64,000 nt of DNA from Phoronis australis (lineage: Eukaryota > Phoronida > Phoronidae), in assembly GCA_002633005.1 (NCBI GenBank), contig NMRA01000099.1, positions 622,114 to 686,113 on the forward strand, in the 5' to 3' direction. How positions within the stretch are numbered: the stretch's first letter is position 1; each line of letters starts with the position of its first letter. Shown piece after piece: positions 26,108 to 37,904 of this stretch. The notes under the pieces were generated by a model. That model saw only the letters and a list, made by a program, of their open reading frames with translations, did not search any database and was not told the origin of the DNA. Both the position numbers and the translations under genes were made by a program.

Positions 26108-26247
26108 CATGCGCGCAGCCAGCCTTTAAAATGGGGGGCTCGAATTTCTGACAAAGTGGACCTTTTGCTAACAAAAAACGGAAGGACTAAAAAAAACGGG
26201 GTACCATCTACATGTGAACAGTACGTCTGCGCCTGGGTGCGCGCATA
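26108..26247. mobile_element. ATGCGCGCACCC-family element, copy A (internally deleted)
   Basis: 140 bp, ends CATGCGCGCAgCCAG and CTGGGTGCGCGCATA, flanks CAATT and TAATT. Compared with 36913-37152 in copy B it lacks about 100 bp of interior next to the right end. Confidence 0.65.
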
Positions 26248-26389
26248 TAATTAAAATCAATGGTTCTGTATTTAAGAATGAGTTTCGGGAATTTTTTGTA
26301 CCCAGATCGAAGATCATGAGTCGCTTCGATGTAAAACGTGCAAATATCGGTTCGATTTGATTTTTAACCGTCATTTTTTCCAAACTCAC

Positions 26390-26422
26390 GTTCAAAAAAT
26401 TTGAAGCTGAATTTCGCTCCAT
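26390..26422 (-). CDS. GOSR1: Candidate GOSR1 exon 1, copy A
   Basis: On the minus strand GCCACCAAAATGG gives a strong start context. It is followed by ten more codons (MERNSASNFLN) and a GTGAGT donor. The length matches the short first coding exon of GS28, and joining to the second AG of exon 2 keeps frame into LRKRARQLENE. Against it: the residues before LRKRA do not resemble the usual W-E, and the matching place in copy B has TGA as codon 3 (37315-37317). Only transcript data could settle it. Confidence 0.35.
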
Positions 26423-27063
26423 TTTGGTGGCTATAGAAAGAGAGTGGACTTGGGTCTGTTACTGTTATAAAATCGGCCTCACGATACTCTTAATGGGATA
26501 GGATCCCATTTTCTTTACCAACTCAAGTAACAAGCCTACGTACATGTGCCATTTTTAATTAACAATTTTATGATTGGCCAACACCAATAAACAATGAAAT
26601 AGCCTTCTTGGGTCTCTAATGATTTCAAAGTTTTTTTGGTAAAGGAAATTGAATCCTATCACCAAAAGGAATATGATGATACCGATTTAACTAGAGTGAA
26701 TTTTTTACCTAAACATCATTCAACAAAGAATGGACTCACCTGAGACAGCCCAAGAGTTGTTATCTCTGCGGTGATTTTTGTTGTGTAGTCAGCTAAGCAG
26801 GGGGGAATGCAGATTTAAATTAATACCACCGTGTTTGTCCGTTTGTTTAGGATTTGCCTAAATGCTCACTACTGGGCCCGTTTCTGTCTGCGAAGAATTT
26901 TTCTTGTCTCCTAGGCCATGAGAATTGTAAAATTCCCGGTAAAATATGCGAAACAGATTGAGAAGCATCGTGTTGAGAAATAGCGTACACGAGCATAAAT
27001 AATCTCAATTGCGTTGTCAGCTTCTTGTAAAACGGAGGCCTGTTTACCTTTTTTTTTTCTAAA

Positions 27064-27570
27064 ATGGATGAAATCGTTGGAACATGGCAAGTTGTTAGAG
27101 TTGACGAGAGTGAGGATGCCTTGTATAAGAAATTAGGTAAAAACCAATAACAACTCGTTTTATACTATTTTGTGAGCAATTTTTATCATTGCGTAAATCA
27201 GCCACTTGCGGGACATCACGTTATCTTCTAGAGTTCAGACTAGCCCTGATTGGCGGCGAGTGGAATCTACAGGCCATATACGAATGAAATCATTAGCATA
27301 ATTTATTTGACACCAATTTAGTAATGTCTCGACTAAATCATGTTATTGTTCGCATAGCACTGTTGGTATATCTTGCTCGTTCCAGGTTTTCCTTCAGAGA
27401 ACGTTGCCAAAATGAAGGAGTTTCGACCCACCTACTCGTTCTACGTCAGGGGCAGTAAAATTTGGGTTAGCTCTAAGGTTAATACGCCAGGGGAATCTAT
27501 TTCTAACCATTACGAATACGAAATTGGAAAACCCAAACGTACCAAGTCCATGTTTGGAAATCATGCCGAG
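27064..27570 (+). CDS. FABP-like gene, exons 1-2 only, copy A
   Basis: Exon 1 27064-27136 (MDEIVGTWQVV..., 24 codons plus one base) and exon 2 27386-27570 (to GNHAE, donor gttagt). This is the same gene as 37905-41780. It differs by Pro versus Ser near the start of exon 2 (GFPSENV here, GFSSENV in copy B). The sequence stops at the N at 27692 before exon 3, so the fragment cannot make a whole protein as assembled. It is most likely the other allele of the complete gene. Confidence 0.85.
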
Positions 27571-27691
27571 GTTAGTAAACAAATTTAAAGAAACTCTCTT
27601 GTTGACTAAAGAGATGTTTTTCTATTTGAATTTCAACATTTCTTCACTAACAGCAAGCTCAGCTCTTGAAAATTTCCAATGGCACACATCG

Positions 27692-27692
27692 N
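27692..27692. other. Single-N junction between the two block copies
   Basis: One undetermined base. To its left the sequence matches up to 38532; to its right it restarts at the equivalent of 13395. This is where a scaffolder would place a minimal gap between contigs whose estimated distance is zero or negative. Confidence 0.9.
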
Positions 27693-27908
27693 AACCCCCT
27701 TCTTGCAACTGTCAATAGCCATACAGAGTCTTTAAAACATTGATAGTGGTATGGAATCTTTTTTTTGGTGGATCAAATTAACTTTTCTTCTTTATATAAT
27801 CACACAGGTACCCTATAGATTGAGTGTGGTTTCTCAAGTTGTCTCTGTAGTTGGAATTTGGTGGTGATTTTACCATGACCCTATTGTTGTATGTAGCTTT
27901 GCTACTAA

Positions 27909-28402
27909 AGGTTATGTAGGACCCTATTGACTTGTCCATGTATATAGCCAAATGTCTACAAAACGATAGATTTTAATTGAGTAAAAGTATATATTATTTT
28001 CTGAAAATAGAAAGCATGTAGAATGAATGTACTATTATTTGGATCACATAACTATGTCTTTTTCGAAAAATTTGGTGAAAACGAAAGATACAACCATAAC
28101 AAAACAACGGTATCAATAACAAGATCAAATTTCGCTCGATAGAAATTTCAAAAATGTTGTTACAGTTTTCTGAATTATTTTGTTTTCGTTCGATGCAACT
28201 TTTTGATTTTTTTCATAAAAATCAAGAATCCTTTTTTGATACCCCTCAAGTAAAAGTGGAAACAATTCTTAAAGTGTTTTAGAACAGTGTATAAAGCAAG
28301 ATTGTATCTTAAAGTTCCACATGAACCCGATCAGCCATTTCTGAAGTATGATGTTCCGAAGTTTGCCAAATTTGGCCATTTTTCTAAGGTCCTACATAAC
28401 CT
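27909..28402. mobile_element. Harbinger-like MITE, copy in block B
   Basis: Counterpart of 13611-14104 with the same ends and TAA flanks. It appears identical base for base and lies in the roughly 875-bp stretch where copies A and B do not differ. Confidence 0.8.
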
Positions 28403-30714
28403 TAAACTACAGAACTGAGAGAATGTAGCAGCAACTCCATCTAGTGTTAAGGATCGCAACCAATGTTTTTGTCTTGCTGACAAGCAGATTGCTTTTGACA
28501 ATTAGTGTTGTGACTTAAGCAGGTCAACTTCCAGACCTTAGGCCTAGGTAAAAACTTATATCTAATTTTCTCATAAACGCAGAAATTACTTCCAACATTT
28601 GTGAGGAAAATTTATAACATTGAGTTGTCTGCTTTAGCATCCAAAATTGCCAAGAATGTGTGTTCCATGGCTTTATGACGACAATCTTTTTAGGTGTATG
28701 TAACCAGTGCTCACAGGGTTAATATAAAACTAACTTAAAATGCTTATTTGAAATGTCTTTCTAAAAGGAAATATAAATAATAAAATTATTTTGTGTTCAA
28801 TAATAAATGCTTATTTAATTACAGTTAAGTTAAATTCGATGTGCAAATTGGTGTTTGCATCAAAGAAAATCAGAATGCATTGCTGTTTATACGAAAATAT
28901 GAACACCATTCCCAGTTGATCACTTAACGCTGGAGAAAATTTTCATTGTTTAACCGGAAGGCACCGATGCGAATTTAAGTTGAAATTATTTTACACCAAA
29001 CTTGATGCAAGGGTTATATGTTCTAAAAGTCAGTTGGAAGCTATTGAAGAGAAAGAAATTGATCAAAGCTGAATAATATTTTTAGAATGCTTGTTTATCA
29101 AATTGTTACCAAAATTGGGCAGTCTCTGTCAATCCAAAACAGCCAGCTTGTGCTGGTTTTTATCCAGTATTTGTGAAAAGCAACCTGTCTTCTGATTTAA
29201 AACAATAATGTTTTTTCAAAAGCACAAAATTATTTCCCCAACCAAACAAAAACAGGCCGCAGCAACCAACAGATCAATCTCAAAGAAATGTCCTCATTCC
29301 TTAGATGTGATAAGACCTGCAATCTTTCCAACAAGCTTTCAAATGGTTGACAATCGAAAACAGAGAAACATGTCTGATATTAAATGTGAAATAGACTGCC
29401 AACCTATTTAGTTGTACCATTTGATCTTGAAGAATGAATTATCAGACATTAGTTTACATCAACAATTTCAACCAATTTCTCAAAATAAAAATGGACAGAA
29501 ATGGGTAGTCTCAATAACGTAACTTTATGCAATTCAGGACAATCACAACCCTCTCATTTATGTTCCTCAGATGGTAATACTTATGGTATTTTCCGACAAG
29601 ATCCCTAGGATCAGCCCATTTGTTAAACAAGGCCAATGTAACAACTCATTTTCCTACCTCCAAGACAAAGGAAATTTCAGTCCTGGACTAGCATATCCGA
29701 GAGATTGCTCAGCAAGACTGTTTTAACAGTGTCAACTTAAAAATGCTGAATAAAACATCCCCAAAATGTATCGTAACAAGTTTGAATTTTGACTACGAGT
29801 TCATTTTTAAAACTAATTCAAGTTATGGGTGACAGCTCTTGTTCCTTTTGCAAACAATCAAAAGAGACATTGAAACACTTATTTTGAGACTGTGAAATAG
29901 TATACGCATTTTGGACAAGACATAATGATGAATTTTTTAAACAAACTCAATTCCGCACGAGTTAGGAAATTACCCAGTGACAATGTCATCGTTGGCATTT
30001 CTGATATTAAAGCAGAAAACCTTAAAAAATTATTCTATTATTGGGTAAATGGTTTATTTACATTTAGAGTCAAAAGTGGAGATCAAAAGGAATACCGCTA
30101 AGTGGACTTTTTCACCTCATGAAACAATCTTACCTGTCGAGCGTCCATAGGCTAGTACTACACATCCATGTATAATCCAATGTATTTCTAAAGTATTTGT
30201 GCTTAAGCCCATGGCTTTCTAACAAAAACTATAAGGTATGCTTATGGGTTTTTAAACATCCCTGTACTAGCGCATTGAATCTTTTGAATGTAAGTGTGAA
30301 ATACCTAGAGTGGCGAGGGTTTATCAAGAAAAGAGGATGATATAAAGTCAACTGTAATCTACGAGGTGGTGAGCTTGTACTGATGCAGGCGGGCTTATGT
30401 GCAACAAAATTTGAGGATGGGCTAATACCTTCAAGTAGGGAATGGGGTTATACCCGGGATTGGGTGGATATGGTATAAATCACTCATGTATGAAGTAGTG
30501 CTACATTAATTAGTTCAGATTTATCATTTCGCTGTGGCATCCCAGTTTTCAATGAGGGGTCACGAAAGCTCAGAAGACTAAAGCACCTGAATGATAATGA
30601 AAGTCCCTCAACACAAAATATTGGACACATAACACATTCACTATCTATAAGTTTTACAACAGTGAGCATATGCTGAAGAATTGTACGTTCACTGAACTAT
30701 ACAGTAATTGTTAC

Positions 30715-33700
30715 CTTATTTGATCACCAACCAATCTTTCAGAACTGTAAAAGAAAAAAAAGATAAAACATCCTGTGTCGCCAAAACAAACGGAACGCTT
30801 TTGGTGAATGTGACATTTGCAAACTCAAGGTAGTTTTTCTCAGTAACTAATTTAAGACTTTTGATTGTACGTGTTTCAATATCAATGTGACTGCCAATTC
30901 GTTCTAAGTAGAACCGAGTTACTCATTAATTTGTGAGAAGCAGAAGTTGGAAGCACCTTGACAAAGTCCATGTGATTCAGTTTACACAAAAATCCCCGTT
31001 ATACCCATGGAGGCACAGAACAAAGTCACATTCTCTGATAAATAAAATTAGCTACCCAACATAGGCAGACTTCTGCTGCTGTATGGTTTCTGAAAAATAC
31101 TTACAATTGGTCGAGTAATGTGAAACATACAAGTACTATCTCAGTCACTCAACTACAGTAAAATATTCGCAGACGTTATGATGTGTCCTTGACTGCCATG
31201 GCCAATCAGACATAACTGCGACACATTCTGTATAGAATTCTTGTCACAAAATTCATGTGCCTTCCAAGTACTTTTTTGAAAAAATTCAAGGATTTCTCAA
31301 GACCCTACCAGACAAGTACGGTAACCCTGAAAGTTGCGACTGGTCGGGTTAGTATGGTAAGGATATGTTTGTTCATAACTTGCTCAAATCACAATGAGTG
31401 AGAAAAGAATTTCAATTTCCTGTGACAATCATATGGCAAACACTAAAAAAACTTCAAAGACTTTTCCAAACCTTGGTTCAAATTTAAATACTCTTCAAGC
31501 AATGTGCCAGCCAAGTACGAGACGTCAACTTCAGACTCAAATAACTCTAAATATTTTTCACAGTTGGAATGAACCAGAACTAAGAATAGTGATATGGGAC
31601 CCGTTCCAAGAAAGCTCACTTAGCTAAGACAAATCTTAAATTTCATTCAATTTTAAGATAAAAATTGAAGTTGTCTCAAGTCCGTTTCAAGAAAGAGATC
31701 TTAAGTTTGACTTAAGTTTTGTCTTAATTTTGCATGGGCGGCACACCATAGGAGGCTGAGGCGGCTATAGCCCCCACTTTTTTCAATGCTACATTACCCA
31801 TGGGCTATGGGTGGTGCACCACAGGGGAGCTATAGCCCCCACTTTTTCAGCGCTGCGCCGCCCATGTTTTGAAGTTTGGAAGTTGAGACAAATCTTAGAC
31901 TTAAGTTAAAAGTGAGCTTCAGTCAGTTTCTTGGAATGGGGCCAAGGCCAACAACTTACTTCCGAATGTGTTCATGCTCTTTCAAATACAAGTCCGCTCT
32001 TCTGTTCAACCCGGATGAATTTTTGTATGCACTGAAAATAAATATGCATTATAGCCAAATTGTAGTAAACAAAAAACAAAAGTACAACCACGAGGAAACT
32101 CATGAAATTCAACCATTCACCAAAAGCAGCAAAAATAAATCATACAATTCAGAAATAACACTTGTCTAGTGACAGATAAAAATGCGTTTGATGGTACACA
32201 GTCCAGATGTTTCACGTTACATACTCAAAATAGATAAAACGCAGCAAGAACCATGCAAAAAAATTAAAATGCTGGAACAGCTACAGACAGTGTTTCTGAC
32301 TAGCGGTAACGGAGTGTCACTTTTAACAAATTGTGCCAGCAAACCAAGCCACTGACTCTATGTCTCTTCGCACAGATCCCAGTAAGTCTTCCCTCTCTCG
32401 ACATGCTGTGATATTTGTCTTTGTCTTTTGGAACTCGTGTGAGTAGTCCTGCAAAATGTCTCGGTGTCTCTGCAGCGTGTGCATCAATGCAGAGCTTTGT
32501 CCGTTCAAACCCACATTGTTCGAGTAGTCTGCCATTTCATCGTTCACTTGAGTTAGCTGAAGTATGATATACGGTATGGTTAGATGATGTCAAAGTATTT
32601 GAACACCTCCTTCATCAGTAATACCAAGCTCACCACTTTCATACATCAGTTGGAGATCTCTGAACAAATCCCATTATGAGCATGTGGTGCCATCTACAGA
32701 CAACAACTGGTACTCTATCATTATCAATTTTATGATTAAACTCGCAATTGTGGAAATGTAACATACGTTACTAAGAAATGGTAATAATCACTTACACCAG
32801 GTTCCGCACTTTGATAACCAGTTTTCTCCAATGAATAAGAGGCACCAAACTGGTTCTCAAGGTGCCCTGTAAGTGACTATTGCCAAGAAGCTTGATCATG
32901 ATGCACAAGCACTACAATAAAATTAAGAGGCTCCTTTCATACATTATCAATACAGCATTGAGAAAAGAACGTTGGGTGTTAACGTGGAGCAACTTGACAA
33001 CAGAAACATTGGATGCCACGACGACGCGCTTTGAATGAGGATTTTCAAGGATAATGATGATTTATCAAGAAAACTTTTAATATATTTTCCATCAAAGATA
33101 AAGGTGCTCATAAATACCAGTGAATTAAAATACACAGTTCATTACATGACGATACTTGTACCAGCATTGCTATACATTTCAGTATCTCAAAACTTCTGAT
33201 TTGAGTTATAAGCTTGTAGCGTATAATTCTCGTGTGACCATTCACAGGTTCAGTATCTACCTTCGCTAATAGCTGTTCAATTTCCAGTGTCATGGTTTCA
33301 AACATGTGTTCACTGTTGGATTTATTGAGAAGCGGAGACGTGTCACTGAAAAAAACAAATGCAGTCTTCTCAAACAATCATTTGACACAGATCTATAAAA
33401 ACGAATGAGTAGGTGAAATCTGGCAAGGCTTCTACCTAACTGAGACACAACATTGTAATGAAAAATTTCACAACAAAAATTAGTGTTGTCGGTTGCAAAA
33501 TTACTTTGTGTATAAATATGCCCAGTGTGGGTGGCCGAGCAGCACTAATGTCATTATTTATGCGACCTGCAAATAGGCTTTCATGTACATACTCATAATA
33601 GAAATAATCAGTTCCAGAAATAATCAGTTCCAGAAACAAACTTTCACAAAACTTCATATTTCTATACATTGTAGGCATCTCTTGCAAACATGAGGCAGGC

Positions 33701-33945
33701 GGTGAGAAAAGGGCTAGAATAAGGCTAATGTAACTCTTACTGAAAAGTTGAAACATCAAAACAATAAATTAGAGTTATCCAAATGATAGGAATCACTGTA
33801 CATATTTGAATATAGCTACTGTAGATGTTAACTCACGTGGATGGACCATAGTCCCTCTGACTACTGTAGTTTGTGCCAAGTTTACTGAAGGAGACCAGCT
33901 TCAGATCTATTTCATTCTCAAGTTGCCTGGCTCTTTTGCGTAGCT
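30715..33945 (-). pseudogene. GOSR1: GOSR1 copy B, lacking the last two exons
   Basis: Exons in transcript order: 33945-33837, 33345-33261, 32556-32357, 32031-31960, 30744-30715. All frames and splice sites are intact and the protein is nearly identical to copy A; one Asp in exon 6 becomes Gly. The exons for VAMATKENLLSQRG (end of the SNARE helix) and for the membrane anchor are absent from the whole of copy B. As assembled, this copy could not encode a membrane-anchored SNARE. If copy B is an allele, the loss is a deletion polymorphism or an assembly collapse; if it is a paralog, this is a recent pseudogene. Confidence 0.8.
31596..31943. mobile_element. Inverted-repeat element next to GOSR1 exon 5, copy B
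   Basis: Counterpart of 20125-20510, about 38 bp shorter because of small internal deletions around the nested 85-bp tandem unit. It ends 16 bp from the exon 5 donor, as in copy A. Confidence 0.5.
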
Positions 33946-34204
33946 CTAGAAAAATAATAACACGATCAAGATTACAATAAAATCTCACAATCTAATACAT
34001 AATACAACAGACAATGCAACAGAATAGAGCATAAGTGAAGGATCACCAAAAAGTGGTAGCCACTAACACTCCCCCATATGCTTCGAAAGCTTTTTAGTAA
34101 AGGAATAGTTCCGACAAACGCAGTAAGGACACGCCCATCATAGTTACTGTTGCAGTGACACTTTGCAAGCAACAGATTCTCTACACAGTGTTTCATGATC
34201 ATAT

Positions 34205-34441
34205 GGGGAGGCAGTGTGGCCTAGTGTGATAGGTGTCCCTTTTCTTTACTCGAGGTCGTGGGTTCAAGTCCCATTGAGTCACACCGCTAAACCCTTGAGT
34301 CAAGTTTCTAGCTCCTCTGCTCGGTTTTAACTATATATTAATAAAGCATAAAAATGGTTCCAGGTGATCAGTGCAATGTGCCCACATGGGCGGCCTGTTC
34401 ATGTCTGGTACAACATGTATCAGACCGCCTGCAATTATTTT
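34205..34441 (+). mobile_element. tRNA-derived SINE, copy B
   Basis: Same 237-bp SINE as 22773-23009 with the same 14-bp flanking duplication (34191-34204, 34442-34455). It was inserted before the two copies separated. Confidence 0.85.
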
Positions 34442-34544
34442 TTTCATGATCATATTTCACTGAAATTATTACCACATAGTGGTGCATTATCAAAATGTGT
34501 CCTGGAAATGCACACAAACTGTTGCGCACTGCGGTATCTTCATG

Positions 34545-34552
34545 ATGCCAAG
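34545..34552. other. Empty insertion site of the hAT-like element
   Basis: ATGCCAAG occurs once here, in otherwise matching sequence, where copy A has it twice around 23121-23610. This fixes the element ends and the 8-bp duplication exactly. Confidence 0.9.
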
Positions 34553-36912
34553 TCTTTGAATTATTCCTAGATTACGTTAGCCCAGGTCAATCTTCATTTA
34601 CAGATGTACGATTGATTCAGATTCAAACATCACCTCTGCCTCCTGTCCTGGTGGATGATGTCATTGCTGAACAGCAGACGATTCGGGATAACCTTATTTT
34701 GTTTAAAAGGGCGGTTACATGTGACTATTATGACGATTAGTTAGTATACATCGAGAACATGAAACAGACATGATGACAGTCAACATGTGACTGGGCTCAA
34801 TTTGGCTACCAGCAGGTCGCCATTGCTACTCCAGATTTTGTTTTGCAACCTGGTAAAAATCTCAGGTTGGGAAACCTAGTAAAAATCCCAGGTTGCCACG
34901 AAGTTGCCACCCCAAATCCAAGTATGCACTCAAAATACTATAGATACACACTGGCCGAATATAGTAGCCCCTAATTTTAAGAATCAGGCAATCCCTGAAT
35001 AACAGGCCCATTATTCAGTGGATAAAACTGGTTCTCAAAATCAGGGACAGCTATATCCGACCAGTGCCATACTACAGAAAGTAAACAGATGGAAGTTGGA
35101 ATGGTTCGGAAATACAGGAAGGGCACGTTCATGTTTGTCTGCCCCAGAAGGTGGGCCTACACACGAGATATTGGGCTCAAAAGGTGGAAGTTGATCATCA
35201 AAGCCCATGTGGGATGCTTCTAATTTTCTACTTGCGTAAAAACTCCCCAGGCTGAGCTGAATTCGGCAGCTTTTCACTTCACAGGTCAGGTATCAGGTAT
35301 ATTTCAATTTCAGCTCTTTTCAACAGGGTTTGACGACCTCAGTTCCCGTTTTGCGACCTGAGAATTTCGCATTTGGCGAGTTGAATTAATGCTAAGCGTT
35401 GAGGCGTGTGATGCGTTGTTACAACCTGCAATGCTGGCTGTTGCGCATCACTCGCGGAAGTCTCTCTCACAGAACTGAACTCAGAAGACAAGATTTGTGA
35501 GCATTAGTTCACGCCATGTTAGGCAAGCATGTTTCGGTTCCGACAAAAGAGAAAAAATAAATCTGCTAAACGACACAGTACTAATCAACAAATACAACAA
35601 AATCTGTAGATGAAATAAAATATGAACAACTTATGAATACCTTCCCACTGATTTCCCATATCGGCCATAACCAACGTCACACAACAATAACTGGTCCTCG
35701 TGAATCTTACTCGAAGAGCAATGCAACCTATAACCAGATATTGATGTACCCGCAAAATATCAGATTGATTCAGATTTTCGTTTTTCTGACTTCTGGTTGT
35801 CCATGGTCTGTGATGAAATGCTATTTAACTTCGAAAAGGAATAATAAACAGACCGTGTGATTATTTATGATTTCAATACACAATTTCTTTTTACTAGACA
35901 GGGACAACCTCAATGAGCTGTATATATTTATTTGATTGGACAGCCATCCTGCTCGCTGGCGCTGCGCGAAACTCATCCCGAGTCGGGCAGCGCCACCGGG
36001 AAATATATCAGTGATAGGCCTACCGTTAATTAACGTAGTTCTGCTGCCCATTCCGAAATAATTTTTTTTCTCAGTTCAGTTTTCCATCAGGCAGTCACAG
36101 GGACGTTTTGGTGTTTTCCAGTGGATTGATCAGTGACCACCAAGGTCGACTAACTAGCCGGTTCGGCATGATAGCCTATCATAGACCTCGTGGCAACTTC
36201 AAAGCGTTTAAGTCCAAACTGATTTTAATTAAAAGTTCGATCGGCCCGAGAAAATTCGGCTGTACTAAAGACTCCATTCTTGTATACTCCATTTGGTATA
36301 GTTTTATCATAGGATAGCTAATACGCTCGGCATTGAAATATTAAACTAAAAAATAAGCGACTCCACGTACAAAACTATAGTCGGTAAACCGTCTGTTTAG
36401 AGCTGACGGAATTGGCTACCACTGAATTGGCTCAGACTCGTCTCTTAATATGCCGAATATTTTCATGGCATGAAATAAAACAATGGCCTAAAAGATATGG
36501 TATTGCATGGGGATTTAGCGGTTCATAATCAGTCTGAAGTGCCGATGAGAGTATTTTGGGGATTGCTATAGGTCAGGATAGACTTATTGAAGTTAATAGG
36601 TAGGCCCTATGATGTCCAAAATTTTAAAATAACAAAATCATCATGCAAAAGCGTCGAGTCTCGGCGTTGGATCAAGTACGTTCATGGATGCATTTGGAAT
36701 GTTCGGTTACCTATCCTGCAACGTCGTACCAAAAATGAAAAATATTTATCCAATGTGAGCGTGAGTGAAGCTGTTCTACTGAGAAATGCAAAAAGGATTA
36801 TTAATAGCCTGACATGCTATTTTATAAATTACTTTGGTAAATGTGTTCATGTTATATCGTTATAAGGCTCACTAATGAAACTTGAATAAACTTTTTTCCT
36901 GATAATCCAATT

Positions 36913-37152
36913 CATGCGCGCACAGCCTTTGATATGGGGGGCTCGAATTTCTGACAAAGTGGACCTTTTGCTAACAAAAAACGGAAGGACTAAAAAAAAC
37001 AGGATACCACTACATGTGAACAGTACGTCTGCGCCTTTTTAGTGGTCTTTTGCCTCCTTTTCTGGGACTTTTTGTTTCTGTGAGGTGGACCTATTTACCC
37101 ACTTCGCCAAATGGGGGGCTCATTGGAGCCCCCCCCCCTGGGTGCGCGCATA
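36913..37152. mobile_element. ATGCGCGCACCC-family element, copy B (longer form)
   Basis: 240 bp with ends CATGCGCGCAC and GGGTGCGCGCATA, flanks CAATT and TAACT. It keeps the interior (GCCAAATGGGGGGCTC) that copy A lost. Confidence 0.65.
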
Positions 37153-37904
37153 TAACTAAAATGTTCTGTAAAGAATGAGTTTCGGGAATCTTTTGTACCC
37201 AGATCGAAGATCATGAGCCGCTTCGATGTAGAACGTGCAAATATTGGTTCAACTTGTTTGATTTTTAAGCGTGATTTTTTCCAAACTCACGTTCAACAAA
37301 TTTGAAGTTGAATTTCACTCCATTTTGGTGGCTTTAAAAAGAGAGTGGAATTGGGTCTTTTACTGTTATAAAATCGGCCTCACGATACTCTTATTGGGAT
37401 AGGCTCCCATTTTCTTTACCAACTCAAGTAACAAGCCTACGTACATGTGCCATTTTTAATTAACAGTTTTATGGTTGGCCAACCCCAATAAACATTGAAA
37501 TAGCATTCTTGGGTCGCTAATGATTTCAAAGTTTTTTTGGTAAAGGAAATTGAATCCTATCACCAAAAGGAATATGATGATACCGATTTAACTAGAATGA
37601 AATATCTACTTCGATTTTTTGTTGTGTAGTCAGCTAAGCAGGGGGAATGCAGATTTAAATTAATACCACCGTGTTTGTCCGTGTGTTTAGGATTTACCTA
37701 AATGCTCACTACTGGGTTCGTTTCTGTCTGCGAAGAATTTTTCTTGTCTCCTAGGCCATGAGAATTGTAAAATTCCCGGTAAAATATGCGAAACAGATTG
37801 AGAAGCATCGCGTTGAGAAATAGCGTACACGAGCATAAATAATCTCAATTGCGTTGTCAGCTTCTTGTAAAACGGAGGATTGTTTACCTTTTTTTTTCTC
37901 TAAA

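Larger units (their letters stand above)
13395..27691. repeat. Duplicated block, copy A (14.3 kb)
   Basis: Matches 27693-38532 in the same orientation from end to end. The first roughly 875 bp appear identical, and the rest differs by scattered substitutions and small indels. Three larger differences explain most of the length gap: about 2885 bp present only here (15213-18097), a 490-bp hAT-like insertion (23121-23610), and a MITE shortened by 100 bp here (26108-26247). The copy ends one base before a single N at 27692. See findings for the choice between haplotype overlap and true duplication. Confidence 0.92.

Noticed and set aside
26740-26792. Minus-strand exon-like stretch encoding ITAEITTLGLSQ with good acceptor and GTGAGT donor
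   Set aside because: Most of it is absent from copy B, it fits no frame or residue pattern of GOSR1, and no partner exon was found.
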